64,000 bases of DNA, taken from Nocardioides dokdonensis FR1436 (GTDB taxonomy: Bacteria; Actinomycetota; Actinomycetes; Propionibacteriales; Nocardioidaceae). Positions 15,829-24,803 of this stretch are shown piece after piece. Positions within the stretch are counted from its first letter, which is position 1; each line of letters opens with the position of its first letter. The stretch lies in contig NZ_CP015079.1 in NCBI RefSeq assembly GCF_001653335.1, positions 682,001 to 746,000 on the forward strand, given 5' to 3'. Both the position numbers and the translations under genes were made by a program. The notes beneath the pieces are model-generated. The model had not been told where the DNA came from, ran no database searches, and was given only the letters and a program-made list of their open reading frames with translations.

Positions 15829-16776
15829 CTACAGGTCCAGGTGCAGCTGCGCGTCCGGCGTCTCCGCGCGCGCCACGACCGGCTCACCGGGGGCCACCTG
15901 CGCGGCGACGTCGGGGAGCGCGCCCTCCAGCAGCCCGTGGCGTACGGCGGCCGCGTGCAGGTCGGCACGGAAGGCGTCCAGGTCGGCGAGGGCGTAGAGG
16001 CCGTCGATGCGGTGCGACTCCAGCAGGGCGTGCATCCGCCGGAAGTCGCCCTGCCGGCTCAGCCAGCCGATCCCGTCGACGACGGCCAGGACGTACTGGT
16101 GGGCGAAGGACACGTTCGCCATGTCCATCACCTCGGTGACCGCTGCGGTGAGCTTGGAGCCGGTGGAGTCGAAGCCCTTGCAGGCCACGGCGATCAGCGC
16201 ATCCTCGAAGCCGGGCACCGCCAGGTCGGCCGGACCGGTGTCGCCGTTGCGGCCCACGAACCGGCCCCGCATCTCGTAGGGCAGCCCCAGGTCGCGCACG
16301 ATCTGCTCGACGGCGTCCTCGATCAGCTTGCCGGCCACTCCGGCCCGGCTCGCGGTCTGCCGGCTGGTGCCGCGGGCGGCCAGCACGTCACCGAAGGTGT
16401 AGACGCGGTGCCGCTGGGCCTCCAGCGCCGCGAGCAGCCCCAGCTCGTCGTCGAGCCACTCGACCAGCGCCTGCGGGTCCCGGGTGGCGGCCTTGACCCA
16501 CGAGGTGGTGCCGAAGGCGACCCGCAGCAGGTTCTTCAGCTTCTCCTGCGAGAGCCCCACGGTGAGCCCCAGCGCGTAGACGTCGGCGGGACGCGAGCGC
16601 ACCCACCGGGTCACGGCGTCGAGCGAGACCTCGTCGAGCGCGGCCAGGCTCGACCCGGCGGCCACGATCGCGTCGGCCTGCTCGGAGGCGTCGTCGACCG
16701 CGACGTGGCTGGTCAGCCGGCGCAGCCGGCCCAGGTAGGCCTGCATGGCACCGGTGCCGGCATCGGAGGAGCTCAC
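15829..16776 (-). CDS. Type II restriction endonuclease, DpnII/PD-(D/E)XK-like
   Basis: A 315-residue protein whose GTG overlaps the stop of the methyltransferase gene by 4 bp. The N-terminal half is helical (VGLSQEKLKNLLRVAFG). The C-terminal half holds a nuclease-like core, GPADLAVPGF (Asp184), then ALIAVACKGFDSTGSKL (Lys200), followed by a helix. The GSKL segment recalls DpnII/MboI-type enzymes. The usual acidic residue two before the lysine is Ala198 here, so the catalytic triad is not obvious. Pairing with a D12-class adenine methyltransferase makes restriction the best call. The recognition site cannot be read from sequence. Confidence 0.75.
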   Translation of the reverse strand: MSSSDAGTGAMQAYLGRLRRLTSHVAVDDASEQADAIVAAGSSLAALDEVSLDAVTRWVRSRPADVYALGLTVGLSQEKLKNLLRVAFGTTSWVKAATRDPQALVEWLDDELGLLAALEAQRHRVYTFGDVLAARGTSRQTASRAGVAGKLIEDAVEQIVRDLGLPYEMRGRFVGRNGDTGPADLAVPGFEDALIAVACKGFDSTGSKLTAAVTEVMDMANVSFAHQYVLAVVDGIGWLSRQGDFRRMHALLESHRIDGLYALADLDAFRADLHAAAVRHGLLEGALPDVAAQVAPGEPVVARAETPDAQLHLDL

Positions 16777-17840
16777 CGGGCGAGGAAGAGGTACTCGTCG
16801 ACCTGCCGACGCACGGCGGTGCGGTGGGTGCCGTAGTGGTAGGTGTGCGGCACCCGGCGGACCTCGACGTCGTCCTTGGCCTCGCGCAGCAGCCCCACCA
16901 GCGTGTCCAGGTCGGGCAGCGCGTTGGAGGAGTAGGACAGCACCAGCGGCGAGTCGTGGAACTGCTTGAACACCTCGCGGAAGGCCTCCTCGATGGTGCG
17001 GCGGGACGAGAACTTGGTGACCCGCTTGGGCAGCTTGCGGCTCTTGGTGTCCCACATGATCGTGTCGCCCACCCAGTAGCGCGAGAGCCCCTCGAGGAAG
17101 TGGAAGCGCTTGGTGTAGTCGTTGTCGTCGGCCGGTGGGGCGTACGGCGGGTCGAGGTAGACCAGGTCGTAGCGGCGCGGCTCGAGGGCACCGATCTCGA
17201 GCGAGGACACCTCGCAGTCGCGCGGGCCCGCGAAGACGGCGGCGTTGTAGTCGGCGACCCGCTCCGCGAAGTGCTCGCGCAGGCTCAGGCGCAGGTCGCG
17301 GCGCCCGTCGTCGTACCGGCTCAGGTCACCGGTGAGCGTGAACACACCCCGCGGCTGCTTGCGGGCCGCGGCTAGGCACAGCGCCGCGATCGCCACCGCG
17401 CGCCCGCCGCCCTGCATCCGGTCGATGTGGCTCCACGCGGAGTCGAGGAACTCCAGGTCGTCAGGGGTGAAGTAGACCCCGGTGAAGGTGCGCCGCACGA
17501 AGTCCCGGTCGTCGGCGGCCGGGCCGAGGATGCGGGCCACGTCGTCGGCGTCGAGCCGGGTGTCGTGGTTGACCACGCCCGCGCTCGCCACCACGCCGGG
17601 GAAGCCGAGGTAGTCGTTGCTGTGCACCGCCCAGCCCTGGTGCTTGAGCAGGTAGGAGACCACCCCCGAGCCGCTGAAGGCGTCGAGCGCCGTGCCCGGC
17701 CCGTCCGCGGGCGCGATGTCGGCGAACGCCTGCGCCAGGTGCGGGAGGAGCTTGTGCTTCGAGCCCATCCAGCGCACCCGGGGGAACACCGCGGCCCGGG
17801 TCGCCGCGTCAGCGGGGGCGGGCAGCAGTCGGGGAGGCAC
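16773..17840 (-). CDS. D12-class DNA adenine N6-methyltransferase
   Basis: A 355-residue protein from the GTG at 17840, with AGGA upstream. It has the order of a Dam-type alpha-class enzyme: RVRWMGSKHKLLPHL for AdoMet binding near the N-terminus, motif I LDAFSGSGVVSY at 52-63, then the catalytic DPPY at 230-233 within LVYLDPPYAPPADDNDY. It should methylate adenine in the site cut by the endonuclease encoded next, protecting host DNA. The two genes overlap by 4 bp with the methyltransferase first, which favours protection before cleavage on transfer. Confidence 0.9.
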   Translation of the reverse strand: MPPRLLPAPADAATRAAVFPRVRWMGSKHKLLPHLAQAFADIAPADGPGTALDAFSGSGVVSYLLKHQGWAVHSNDYLGFPGVVASAGVVNHDTRLDADDVARILGPAADDRDFVRRTFTGVYFTPDDLEFLDSAWSHIDRMQGGGRAVAIAALCLAAARKQPRGVFTLTGDLSRYDDGRRDLRLSLREHFAERVADYNAAVFAGPRDCEVSSLEIGALEPRRYDLVYLDPPYAPPADDNDYTKRFHFLEGLSRYWVGDTIMWDTKSRKLPKRVTKFSSRRTIEEAFREVFKQFHDSPLVLSYSSNALPDLDTLVGLLREAKDDVEVRRVPHTYHYGTHRTAVRRQVDEYLFLAR

Positions 17841-17902
17841 GAGGACATCCTGCCGCAGCCCACCGACAGTCCTGGCCCGCCGCGCAGGACCAGCCGCCGT
17901 GC

Positions 17903-19114
17903 TCAGCCCTCCTGCTGGGCCTCGACGGTCTCGAAGCGGATGCCCGCGGCCATCAGTCGGGCGGTGAGGTTCTCCCCCATCGCCTGGGCGGTGGTCACGC
18001 AGCCGGCGGTGGTCGGGTTGTCGTCGTGCAGGAGGCACAGCGCCGACTCCGCGAGCATCTTCGAGGTCTCGCCGTAGCCCGGGTCGCCACCGGAGACGCG
18101 CGTGTGGATGGTGCGTCCGTCGCCCTCGCCGACGAAGTCGACGGTGAACCAGCTCTTCTCGCGTCGCGCCGGTGAGGGCCCCTCGCCCTGCTTGATCCGG
18201 CTCTTGAGCAGGTTGCGCACCGGCGGGACCTGCGCGGCCACACCGATCCCGACCAGGCCGGCCATCCCGCCGAGCGCGTAGCGCAGGGTCTTGGTGCCGA
18301 TGTAGTGGGAGTAGCGGAAGTCCGTGCCGTAGGACTCCAGCGCCGCGCCGCTGCGCGCGACCACCTGCGGGTCGAGCGTGGGCAGCGGCAGCAGGTAGTA
18401 GCCCAGCTCGCCGTCACGGTGCGGCTTGCCCGCCACCGCGCGGCTGCGTCGGCCCTCCGGACGCTTCTCGGCGCCCCGCCGCAGCGTCGCGGCCTCCCGG
18501 GTCTGCTTCATCCGCGAGGTCGCGCCCATCGCGGAGTGGAACGTGCCGCCCGAGAACGTGCCCGAGGCGCGCACCACGCCGCGCACCGTGACCGGGCCGG
18601 CGGCCTGCAGCTGCTGCACCGTGTACCAGGCACCGAGGTCGTGCGGGATCGAGTCGAAGCCGCAGGCGTGCACGATCCGGGCACCGGTGCGCTCGGCGGT
18701 GGCGTGGTGGGCGAGGTACATGCGGTCGACGAACTCCGGCTCACCGGTCAGGTCGACGTAGTCGGTGCCGGCTGAGGCGCACGCGGCCACCAGTGGCTCG
18801 CCGTGCTCGAGGTAGGGCCCGACGGTGCTGATCACGACGCGGGTGCTCTCGGCCAGCGCGGTCAGGGCGGCGGCGTCGGCGGAGTCCGCGACGACCAGCG
18901 GCAGCTCGGCCAGCGCGGGGTCGATGGCGGCCAGGTCGTCGCGGACACCGGCCAGCTTGTCCGGGTTGCGCCCGGCCAGCGCCCACCGCAGCCCCGAGGG
19001 GGCGTGGCGGGCGAGGTACTCGGCGGTGAGGGCACCGGTGAAGCCGGTGGCCCCGAGGAGCACCAGGTCGAGGTCGCGGTCGGCGTTGCGGGGCGCGTCG
19101 GGGTTCGCAGGCAT
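17903..19114 (-). CDS. Saccharopine dehydrogenase-like/trans-acting enoyl reductase family protein
   Basis: A 403-residue protein from the ATG at 19114. The N-terminal Rossmann fold is LDLVLLGATGFTGALTAEYL, with LRWALAGRNPDKL next and VVISTVGPYLEHG closing the nucleotide site. HACGFDSIPHDLGA and the C-terminal VSGGDPGYGETSKMLAESAL match the saccharopine dehydrogenase-like group that includes mycobacterial trans-acting enoyl reductases (Rv2953 type). Those act in lipid synthesis. Here no polyketide genes are adjacent, so the substrate is open. The ribosome site is weak. Confidence 0.82.
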   Translation of the reverse strand: MPANPDAPRNADRDLDLVLLGATGFTGALTAEYLARHAPSGLRWALAGRNPDKLAGVRDDLAAIDPALAELPLVVADSADAAALTALAESTRVVISTVGPYLEHGEPLVAACASAGTDYVDLTGEPEFVDRMYLAHHATAERTGARIVHACGFDSIPHDLGAWYTVQQLQAAGPVTVRGVVRASGTFSGGTFHSAMGATSRMKQTREAATLRRGAEKRPEGRRSRAVAGKPHRDGELGYYLLPLPTLDPQVVARSGAALESYGTDFRYSHYIGTKTLRYALGGMAGLVGIGVAAQVPPVRNLLKSRIKQGEGPSPARREKSWFTVDFVGEGDGRTIHTRVSGGDPGYGETSKMLAESALCLLHDDNPTTAGCVTTAQAMGENLTARLMAAGIRFETVEAQQEG

Positions 19115-19170
19115 GCGCACATGCTCGCAGCCCGCCCTCACCCGCGCGACGCCGACGTATTCTCGACGCC

Positions 19171-19440
19171 ATGTGCCGCAACATCCGCCAGCTCCACAAC
19201 TTCGAGCCGCCGGCCACCACGGACGAGGTCGACGCCGCTGCCCTGCAGTACGTGCGCAAGGTCAGCGGGTCGACCAGGCCCTCGCAGGCCAACCAGGAGG
19301 CGTTCGACCGGGCCGTGGCGGAGGTCGCCCACGCCACCCGGCACCTGCTCGACGCGCTCGTCACCACCGCCGCACCCAAGGACCGCGAGGTCGAGGCCGC
19401 GAAGGCGCGGGCGCGGTCCGCGGAGCGGTACGCCCGGTGA
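19171..19440 (+). CDS. DUF2277 family protein
   Basis: An 89-residue protein starting MCRNIRQLHNFEPPAT, continuing with ALQYVRKVSGSTRPSQAN and ending EVEAAKARARSAERYAR. All three blocks define DUF2277, a small helical family of unknown role that is widespread in actinobacteria and other bacteria. The stop codon overlaps the GTG of the following sirtuin gene by 4 bp, so both are made from one message. Confidence 0.92.
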   Translation: MCRNIRQLHNFEPPATTDEVDAAALQYVRKVSGSTRPSQANQEAFDRAVAEVAHATRHLLDALVTTAAPKDREVEAAKARARSAERYAR

Positions 19441-20288
19441 CCCTGTCCCCCACCCGCGCGCCGGCCCCGGCCACGGACCGGCATCCGGCGTACGACGCGG
19501 CGCTGGCGCTGCTGGCCGACCGGCCGCTGGTGGTGCTCACCGGTGCGGGCCTCTCGACCGACTCAGGCATCCCGGACTACCGCGGGCCGGGAGCGCCGCG
19601 TCGCACCCCGATGACCTACCAGGAGTTCGTCTCCGGACCAGGGCCCCGGCGCCGCTACTGGGCGCGCAGCCACCTGGGCTGGGGCCGGATGCGGCATGCC
19701 GAGCCGAACGACGGGCACCGCGCGGTCGCCCGGCTCGGGGCGGGCCTGGTCATCACCCAGAACGTCGACGGCCTGCACGAGGCGGTGGGCACCCCCGACC
19801 TCGTCGCCCTGCACGGCCGGATCGCCGACGTGGTCTGCCTGGGCTGCCGCGCCACCGGCTCGCGCGCCGAGCTGCACGACCGGCTGAGCGCCCTCAACCC
19901 CGGATTCGCCGAGCAGCACCACGACGTCACGCTCAACCCCGACGGCGACGTCGCCCTGGAGGAGACCGACGGCTTCGTCGTTCCCGACTGCTCCTGCGGC
20001 GGACTGCTCAAGCCCGACGTGGTGTTCTTCGGCGAGAACGTCCCCGCCCCGCGGGTGGCGCGCTGCTACGACGCCGTCGATGCGCTCCGCGACGGCGGGG
20101 CGCTGCTGGTGGCCGGCTCCAGCCTGACCGTGATGAGCGGGCTCCGCTTCGTCAAGCGCGCCGCGAAGGCGGGCACCCCGGTCGTGGTCCTCAACCGCGG
20201 CGCCACGCGCGGCGACGACCTGGCCACGCACACGGTGCACGCCGGGTGCAGCGACTTCCTCACCGCCCTGGCCGACCGGCGCCGCTGA
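19437..20288 (+). CDS. Sir2-family NAD-dependent protein deacylase
   Basis: A 283-residue sirtuin starting at GTG 19437. The NAD site is GAGLSTDSGIPDYRGPG. The catalytic block is TQNVDGLHEAV, with His in VALHGRIADVV. Zinc ligands are in CLGC and further on CSCGG. KPDVVFFGENVP and GSSLTVMSGLRFV complete the Rossmann domain. The long spacing between cysteine pairs is typical of class II bacterial sirtuins. It should remove acyl groups from protein lysines using NAD. It is translationally coupled to DUF2277; the start inside that gene's stop makes longer in-frame extensions unlikely. Confidence 0.93.
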   Translation: MTLSPTRAPAPATDRHPAYDAALALLADRPLVVLTGAGLSTDSGIPDYRGPGAPRRTPMTYQEFVSGPGPRRRYWARSHLGWGRMRHAEPNDGHRAVARLGAGLVITQNVDGLHEAVGTPDLVALHGRIADVVCLGCRATGSRAELHDRLSALNPGFAEQHHDVTLNPDGDVALEETDGFVVPDCSCGGLLKPDVVFFGENVPAPRVARCYDAVDALRDGGALLVAGSSLTVMSGLRFVKRAAKAGTPVVVLNRGATRGDDLATHTVHAGCSDFLTALADRRR

Positions 20289-20300
20289 GCGGCGGTCCGC

Positions 20301-20987
20301 TCAGAGGGGCCGGACGAAGATGTGGTCGGCCGCCTCAGGCACGATCTCGGCGCTCTCGCCCGCCGCACCCACCAACACCCCGGCCTCGGTGGCCACGATC
20401 GTGACGCTCTTGTCCGGCAGCGCGCCGACCCGACGCAGCGCGCTCATCAGCTGCTCGTCCTTCTGCATCTCCTCGGAGATGCGGCGCACGAGCACCCGCG
20501 TCTCGGTGGGTCCCGCGGCCTGGGTGAGCGACTCCAGCCCCGCCATGAACATCTCGGCCGTGTCGGTCTGGCCGAGCTCGTCGAGCCCCGGGATCGGGTT
20601 GCCGTACGGCGACTCGGTGGGGTTGCCGAGCAGCTCGAGCAGGCGTCGCTCCACGGTCTCGGACATCACGTGCTCCCAGCGGCACGCCTCCTCGTGGACC
20701 AGCTCCCACTCCAGGCCGATGACGTCCACGAGCAGCCGCTCGGCCAGGCGGTGCTTGCGCATCACCCGGGTCGCCAGGCGCAGGCCCTCCTCGGTGAGCT
20801 GGAGGTGCCGGTCGCCCTCGACCGTCAGCAGCCCGTCGCGCTCCATCCGGGCCACCGTCTGCGAGACGGTCGGGCCGCTCTGGTGCAGGCGCTCCGCGAT
20901 CCGGGCGCGCAGCGGCACGATGCCCTCCTCGACCAGCTCGTAGATGGTCCTCAGGTACATCTCGGTGGTGTCGATGAGGTCGCTCAC
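20301..20987 (-). CDS. DtxR/IdeR-family metal-dependent regulator
   Basis: A 228-residue protein from a GTG start. The winged helix is LIDTTEMYLRTIYELVEEG followed by QSGPTVSQTVARMERDGLL. The metal-binding dimerisation domain has MRKHRLAERLLVDVIGLEW and the ligand-rich EEACRWEHVMSE. A C-terminal SH3-like domain runs from about residue 150. The sequence is close to the DtxR/IdeR branch, so iron is the likeliest co-repressor, controlling iron uptake and storage. No iron-related genes are adjacent. A 63-bp gap separates it from the divergent photolyase gene. Confidence 0.93.
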   Translation of the reverse strand: MSDLIDTTEMYLRTIYELVEEGIVPLRARIAERLHQSGPTVSQTVARMERDGLLTVEGDRHLQLTEEGLRLATRVMRKHRLAERLLVDVIGLEWELVHEEACRWEHVMSETVERRLLELLGNPTESPYGNPIPGLDELGQTDTAEMFMAGLESLTQAAGPTETRVLVRRISEEMQKDEQLMSALRRVGALPDKSVTIVATEAGVLVGAAGESAEIVPEAADHIFVRPL

Positions 20988-21050
20988 GCCGCCATTGTCC
21001 ACCACGGGGGGTGTGCAGCGGGCCGGTGCCACCCTGGGAGGCTCGGACGC

Positions 21051-22424
21051 GTGGTCAGCGTCATGTGGTTCCGCCGCGACCTGCGGGTCGCCGACAACCC
21101 CGCCCTCGTCGAGGCCGCGGCCGACGGCGAGGTGCTGCCGCTCTTCGTCCTCGACCCCCGGCTGTGGGGCCCGGCGGGGCCGAGCCGGCGCGCCTACCTC
21201 GGGGCGTCGCTGCGGGCGCTCGACACCTCGCTGAGCCCATCAGGGGGCCGATCAGGGGACCGGCAGGGCGGGCTCTCGGTGGTGCGCGGGGACCCCGTCC
21301 GGCGGGTGCTGCTCGCCGCGCAGGCCGTCGGGGCCGACCGGGTGCACGTCGCCGCGGACTTCGGGCCCTACGGCCGCGAGCGCGACGCGGCGGTCGAGCA
21401 GGCGCTGGGCGACGCCGGGATCGAGCTGGTCCGCACCGGGTCGGCGTACGCCGTGGGACCGGAGCGGGTGCTCAACGGCTCCGGCGAGCCGTACAAGGTG
21501 TTCACCCCGTTCTCGAAGGCCTGGGCCGACCACGGCTGGCGGGCCCCGGCCGACCCGCCGACCGGGGTGTCCTGGCTCTCCCTCGACGAGGGCACCACGG
21601 ACATCCCCGACCCACCGGTGCCGGCCGGTCTCGACCTGCCCGAGGCGGGCGAGGCAGCGGCGCTGCGGCAGTGGGCGGAGTTCCTGGACCGCGTCGACGA
21701 CTACGACACCGACCGCGACCGTCCCGACCGGGACGGCACCAGCCGGATGTCGATGCACCTCAAGTACGGCGAGGTGCACCCGCGCACCCTGCTCGCCGAC
21801 CTGGGCTCGCGACGCAGCAAGGGTGCGCAGACCTATCGCACCGAGCTGGCCTGGCGGGAGTTCTACGCCGACGTGCTGGCGCGGCGGCCGGACTCGGCCC
21901 GCGACTACTACAAGCCCGAGTACGCACGGATGGACTACGACCGCGCCGGCGACCAGCTCGAGGCCTGGCAGGAGGGACGCACCGGCTTCCCGATCGTCGA
22001 CGCCGGGATGCGTCAGCTGCGGGCCACCGGGTGGATGCACAACCGGCTGCGGATGGTCACCGCCAGCTTCCTGGTCAAGGACCTGCACGTGGAGTGGCAG
22101 CACGGTGCCCGGCACTTCCTGCACTGGTTGGTCGACGGCGACCTCGCCAGCAACAACCACGGCTGGCAGTGGACGGCCGGCAGCGGCACCGACGCCTCGC
22201 CGTTCTTCCGGGTCTTCAACCCCACCACCCAGGGCCGCCGCTTCGACCCCGACGGTGCCTACGTGCGGCGCTGGGTCCCCGAGCTGGCCGATCCCGACCA
22301 GGTGCCCGATCCGCACGAGCCGGACCCGGACACCCGCGACCTCGTCGGCTACCCGGCCCCGATGGTCGACCACGCCGAGGAGCGTCGCGAGGCCCTGGAC
22401 CGGTACGAGAGGATCAAGCAGTGA
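21051..22424 (+). CDS. phr: Deoxyribodipyrimidine photolyase
   Basis: A 457-residue photolyase/cryptochrome-family protein. The GTG at 21051 is preceded by GGGAGG; an ATG 12 bp later is the alternative. The N-terminal chromophore domain begins VMWFRRDLRVADNPAL. The FAD domain holds ELAWREFYADVL, GFPIVDAGMRQLRATGWMHN and DLASNNHGWQWTAGSGTDA, all characteristic of class I CPD photolyases. It would repair UV-induced cyclobutane pyrimidine dimers with blue light. Its stop overlaps the next gene's GTG by 4 bp. A long upstream in-frame extension is antisense to the DtxR-type gene and is rejected. Confidence 0.95.
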   Translation: MVSVMWFRRDLRVADNPALVEAAADGEVLPLFVLDPRLWGPAGPSRRAYLGASLRALDTSLSPSGGRSGDRQGGLSVVRGDPVRRVLLAAQAVGADRVHVAADFGPYGRERDAAVEQALGDAGIELVRTGSAYAVGPERVLNGSGEPYKVFTPFSKAWADHGWRAPADPPTGVSWLSLDEGTTDIPDPPVPAGLDLPEAGEAAALRQWAEFLDRVDDYDTDRDRPDRDGTSRMSMHLKYGEVHPRTLLADLGSRRSKGAQTYRTELAWREFYADVLARRPDSARDYYKPEYARMDYDRAGDQLEAWQEGRTGFPIVDAGMRQLRATGWMHNRLRMVTASFLVKDLHVEWQHGARHFLHWLVDGDLASNNHGWQWTAGSGTDASPFFRVFNPTTQGRRFDPDGAYVRRWVPELADPDQVPDPHEPDPDTRDLVGYPAPMVDHAEERREALDRYERIKQ

Positions 22425-23131
22425 CCTCCTTCGACCCGCTCCTGGTCCCTGCTCGCTTCAACGGCCCCGCCGGCTCCGGCAACGGCGGCTGGAGCGCCGG
22501 TGCGCTCGCGTCGTACGTCGATGCCGACGGCGGGCCGGTCGAGGTGACGCTGCGCCAGCCGCCGCCGCTGGACACCCCGATGGAGGTCGTCGAGGACGAC
22601 GGCACCTGGACCGCGCTGCGCGACGGCGCGGCCGTGCTGAGCGCGCGTCGCTCCGACCTGGTGCTGGAGGGCGTGCCCGGCGTCTCGATGGTCGAGGCCC
22701 GCGCGGCCGTCGACCGCTACCCCGGCCTGCACCGGCACCCCTTCCCCACCTGCTTCAGCTGCGGCACCGACCGCGAGCCGGGCGACGGGCTGCGGATCTT
22801 CCCCGGCCGGGTCGACACCCACGACGGGCGCCCGCGGGTGGCGGCCACCTGGCTGGCCACCGACGACGACGTCCCGGTGGTGTGGGCCGCGCTCGACTGC
22901 GCCGGCGCCTGGGCCGCCGACATCGAGGAGCGGATGATGGTCCTGGGCCGGATGACCGCCGAGGTGCTGCGCCGTCCGGTGGTCGGCGAGGAGCACGTCG
23001 TCGTCGGGCTCGCCCGGCGCTCCGAGGGCCGCAAGCACCTGACGGCCACCACCGTGCTGGACCCGCGGGGCGAGGTCGTGGGCCGCGCCGAGCAGGTGTG
23101 GATCGAGGTCTCACCCGACGCGTTCGCCTGA
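22421..23131 (+). CDS. Hotdog-fold thioesterase-like protein
   Basis: A 236-residue protein from a GTG that overlaps the photolyase stop (GTGA). FNGPAGSGNGGWSAGALASYV and TLRQPPPLDTPMEVV form the first hotdog-like unit, and HPFPTCFSCGTDREPGDGLR and VVWAALDCAGAWA the second. The double-hotdog layout suggests acyl-thioester binding or hydrolysis, perhaps of a CoA ester. The CFSCG pair is conserved in this group as I remember it. No specific substrate can be named, and the link to photolyase may be only transcriptional. Confidence 0.65.
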   Translation: MTSFDPLLVPARFNGPAGSGNGGWSAGALASYVDADGGPVEVTLRQPPPLDTPMEVVEDDGTWTALRDGAAVLSARRSDLVLEGVPGVSMVEARAAVDRYPGLHRHPFPTCFSCGTDREPGDGLRIFPGRVDTHDGRPRVAATWLATDDDVPVVWAALDCAGAWAADIEERMMVLGRMTAEVLRRPVVGEEHVVVGLARRSEGRKHLTATTVLDPRGEVVGRAEQVWIEVSPDAFA

Positions 23132-23169
23132 GCGTGCACCCTGCTCCAAGCATGTGCCAGACTCGAAAC

Positions 23170-24795
23170 ATGACTTTGAACGATCCAAGCCAGGTCGAGT
23201 GGTGGCGCCACGCGGTGATCTACCAGGTCTACCCGCGCTCCTTCGCGGACGCTGACGGCGACGGGGTCGGCGACCTCCCCGGCATCACCGCGCGGCTGCC
23301 CTACCTGCGCGACCTCGGCGTCGACGCGGTGTGGATCTCCCCGTTCTACCGCTCGCCGCAGAAGGACCACGGCTACGACGTCAGCGACTACTGCGACATC
23401 GACCCGCTGTTCGGGTCGCTGGAGGACGCCGACGAGCTCGTCGCCACCGCGCACGAGCTGGGCTTGAGGATCATCGCCGACCTCGTGCCCAACCACTCCT
23501 CCGACCAGCACGAGTGGTTCCAGGCCGCGCTCGCCGCCGGACCGGGCAGCCCCGAGCGCGCCCGCTACCTCTTCCGCGAAGGGCGCGGCGCCCACGGTGA
23601 GCAGCCGCCCAACAACTGGAGGTCGGTGTTCGGCGGGCCGGCGTGGACCCGCGTGGACGAGGACGCCGGCGACGGCCCCGGCGATGCCCAGTGGTACCTC
23701 CACCTCTTCGACTCCTCCCAGCCCGACTTCGACTGGCGCAACCCCGAGGTCGGCGACCTGTTCGAGGAGGTGCTGCGCTTCTGGCTCGACCGGGGGATCG
23801 ACGGCTTCCGGGTCGACGTCGCGCACGGGCTGCTCAAGGAGGAGTCGCTGCGCGACCAGGTCGTCGAGGAGGGTGAGGAGCCCCATGGCTCCGCATCGAG
23901 CGACGAGGAGCGCTCGATGGTCGAGCGGACCTTGCGCGACGAGCCGATGTGGGACCAGCCCGAGGTGCACGACGTCTACCGGTGCTGGCACGACGTCCTA
24001 GCGGAGTACGACGGCGATCGGATGCTGGTCGCCGAGGCCTGGACCCAGACCCCCGAGTCGATGGCCCGCTTCGTCCGACCCGATGAGATGGCCCAGTCCT
24101 TCAACTTCGCCTGGCTGCTCGCACCGTGGTCGGCCCCGGCCTTCGAGGAGGTCGTGACCGGCACCTTCGCCGCGCTGGCCGAGACGACCGCCAGCCCGAC
24201 GTGGGTGCTGAGCAACCACGACGTGGTGCGCCACGCGACCCGGTACGGCGGCGGCGCCCAGGGCCTGGCCCGCGCCCGCGCCGCCACCCTGACGATGCTC
24301 GCGCTGCCCGGCTCCTCCTACCTCTACCAGGGCGAGGAGCTGGGGCTCGAGCAGGTCGACGTCGCGCCCGAGCACCGCCAGGACCCCGCCTACCTGCGCA
24401 CCGGCGAGGTCGGCCGCGACGGGTGCCGGGTCCCGGTGCCGTGGTCGGGGACGGCAGCGCCGTACGGCTTCGGCCCGGGCCCTGACCAGCCCTGGATCCC
24501 GCAGCCCGACGACTGGGCCGACCTCACGGTCGAGGCCCAGCTCGCCGACGACTCCTCGACGCTCGCGTTCTACCGACGCACGCTGGCGGCTCGACGCGAG
24601 CTGGCCGGCAGTCCCGACGACGTGGAGATGCTCGACCTCGGCGCGGACGTGCTGGCCTTCCGGCGCGGTGCGGTGACGGTGGCGCTCAACTGTGGCGCCG
24701 CCCCGGTCGCCCGCCCCGCCGGGGAGGTCCTCGTCAGCAGCGGTCCGGTCACCGACCGGCTGCCTGCGGACACGGCCGTGTGGGTGCGTGCCTGA
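23170..24795 (+). CDS. Alpha-glucosidase, glycoside hydrolase family 13
   Basis: A 541-residue GH13 enzyme of the oligo-1,6-glucosidase/alpha-glucosidase subgroup. WRHAVIYQVYPRSFADADG opens the barrel. Conserved regions are ADLVPNHSSD, GFRVDVAHG with nucleophile Asp216, MLVAEAWT with acid/base Glu289, and LSNHDVVRHA with Asp351. It should hydrolyse short alpha-glucosides in the cytoplasm, as there is no signal peptide. The ATG at 23170 is taken; one at 23152 is possible and neither has a clear ribosome site. No sugar transporter is adjacent. Confidence 0.93.
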   Translation: MTLNDPSQVEWWRHAVIYQVYPRSFADADGDGVGDLPGITARLPYLRDLGVDAVWISPFYRSPQKDHGYDVSDYCDIDPLFGSLEDADELVATAHELGLRIIADLVPNHSSDQHEWFQAALAAGPGSPERARYLFREGRGAHGEQPPNNWRSVFGGPAWTRVDEDAGDGPGDAQWYLHLFDSSQPDFDWRNPEVGDLFEEVLRFWLDRGIDGFRVDVAHGLLKEESLRDQVVEEGEEPHGSASSDEERSMVERTLRDEPMWDQPEVHDVYRCWHDVLAEYDGDRMLVAEAWTQTPESMARFVRPDEMAQSFNFAWLLAPWSAPAFEEVVTGTFAALAETTASPTWVLSNHDVVRHATRYGGGAQGLARARAATLTMLALPGSSYLYQGEELGLEQVDVAPEHRQDPAYLRTGEVGRDGCRVPVPWSGTAAPYGFGPGPDQPWIPQPDDWADLTVEAQLADDSSTLAFYRRTLAARRELAGSPDDVEMLDLGADVLAFRRGAVTVALNCGAAPVARPAGEVLVSSGPVTDRLPADTAVWVRA

Positions 24796-24803
24796 GCGCC
24801 GCC

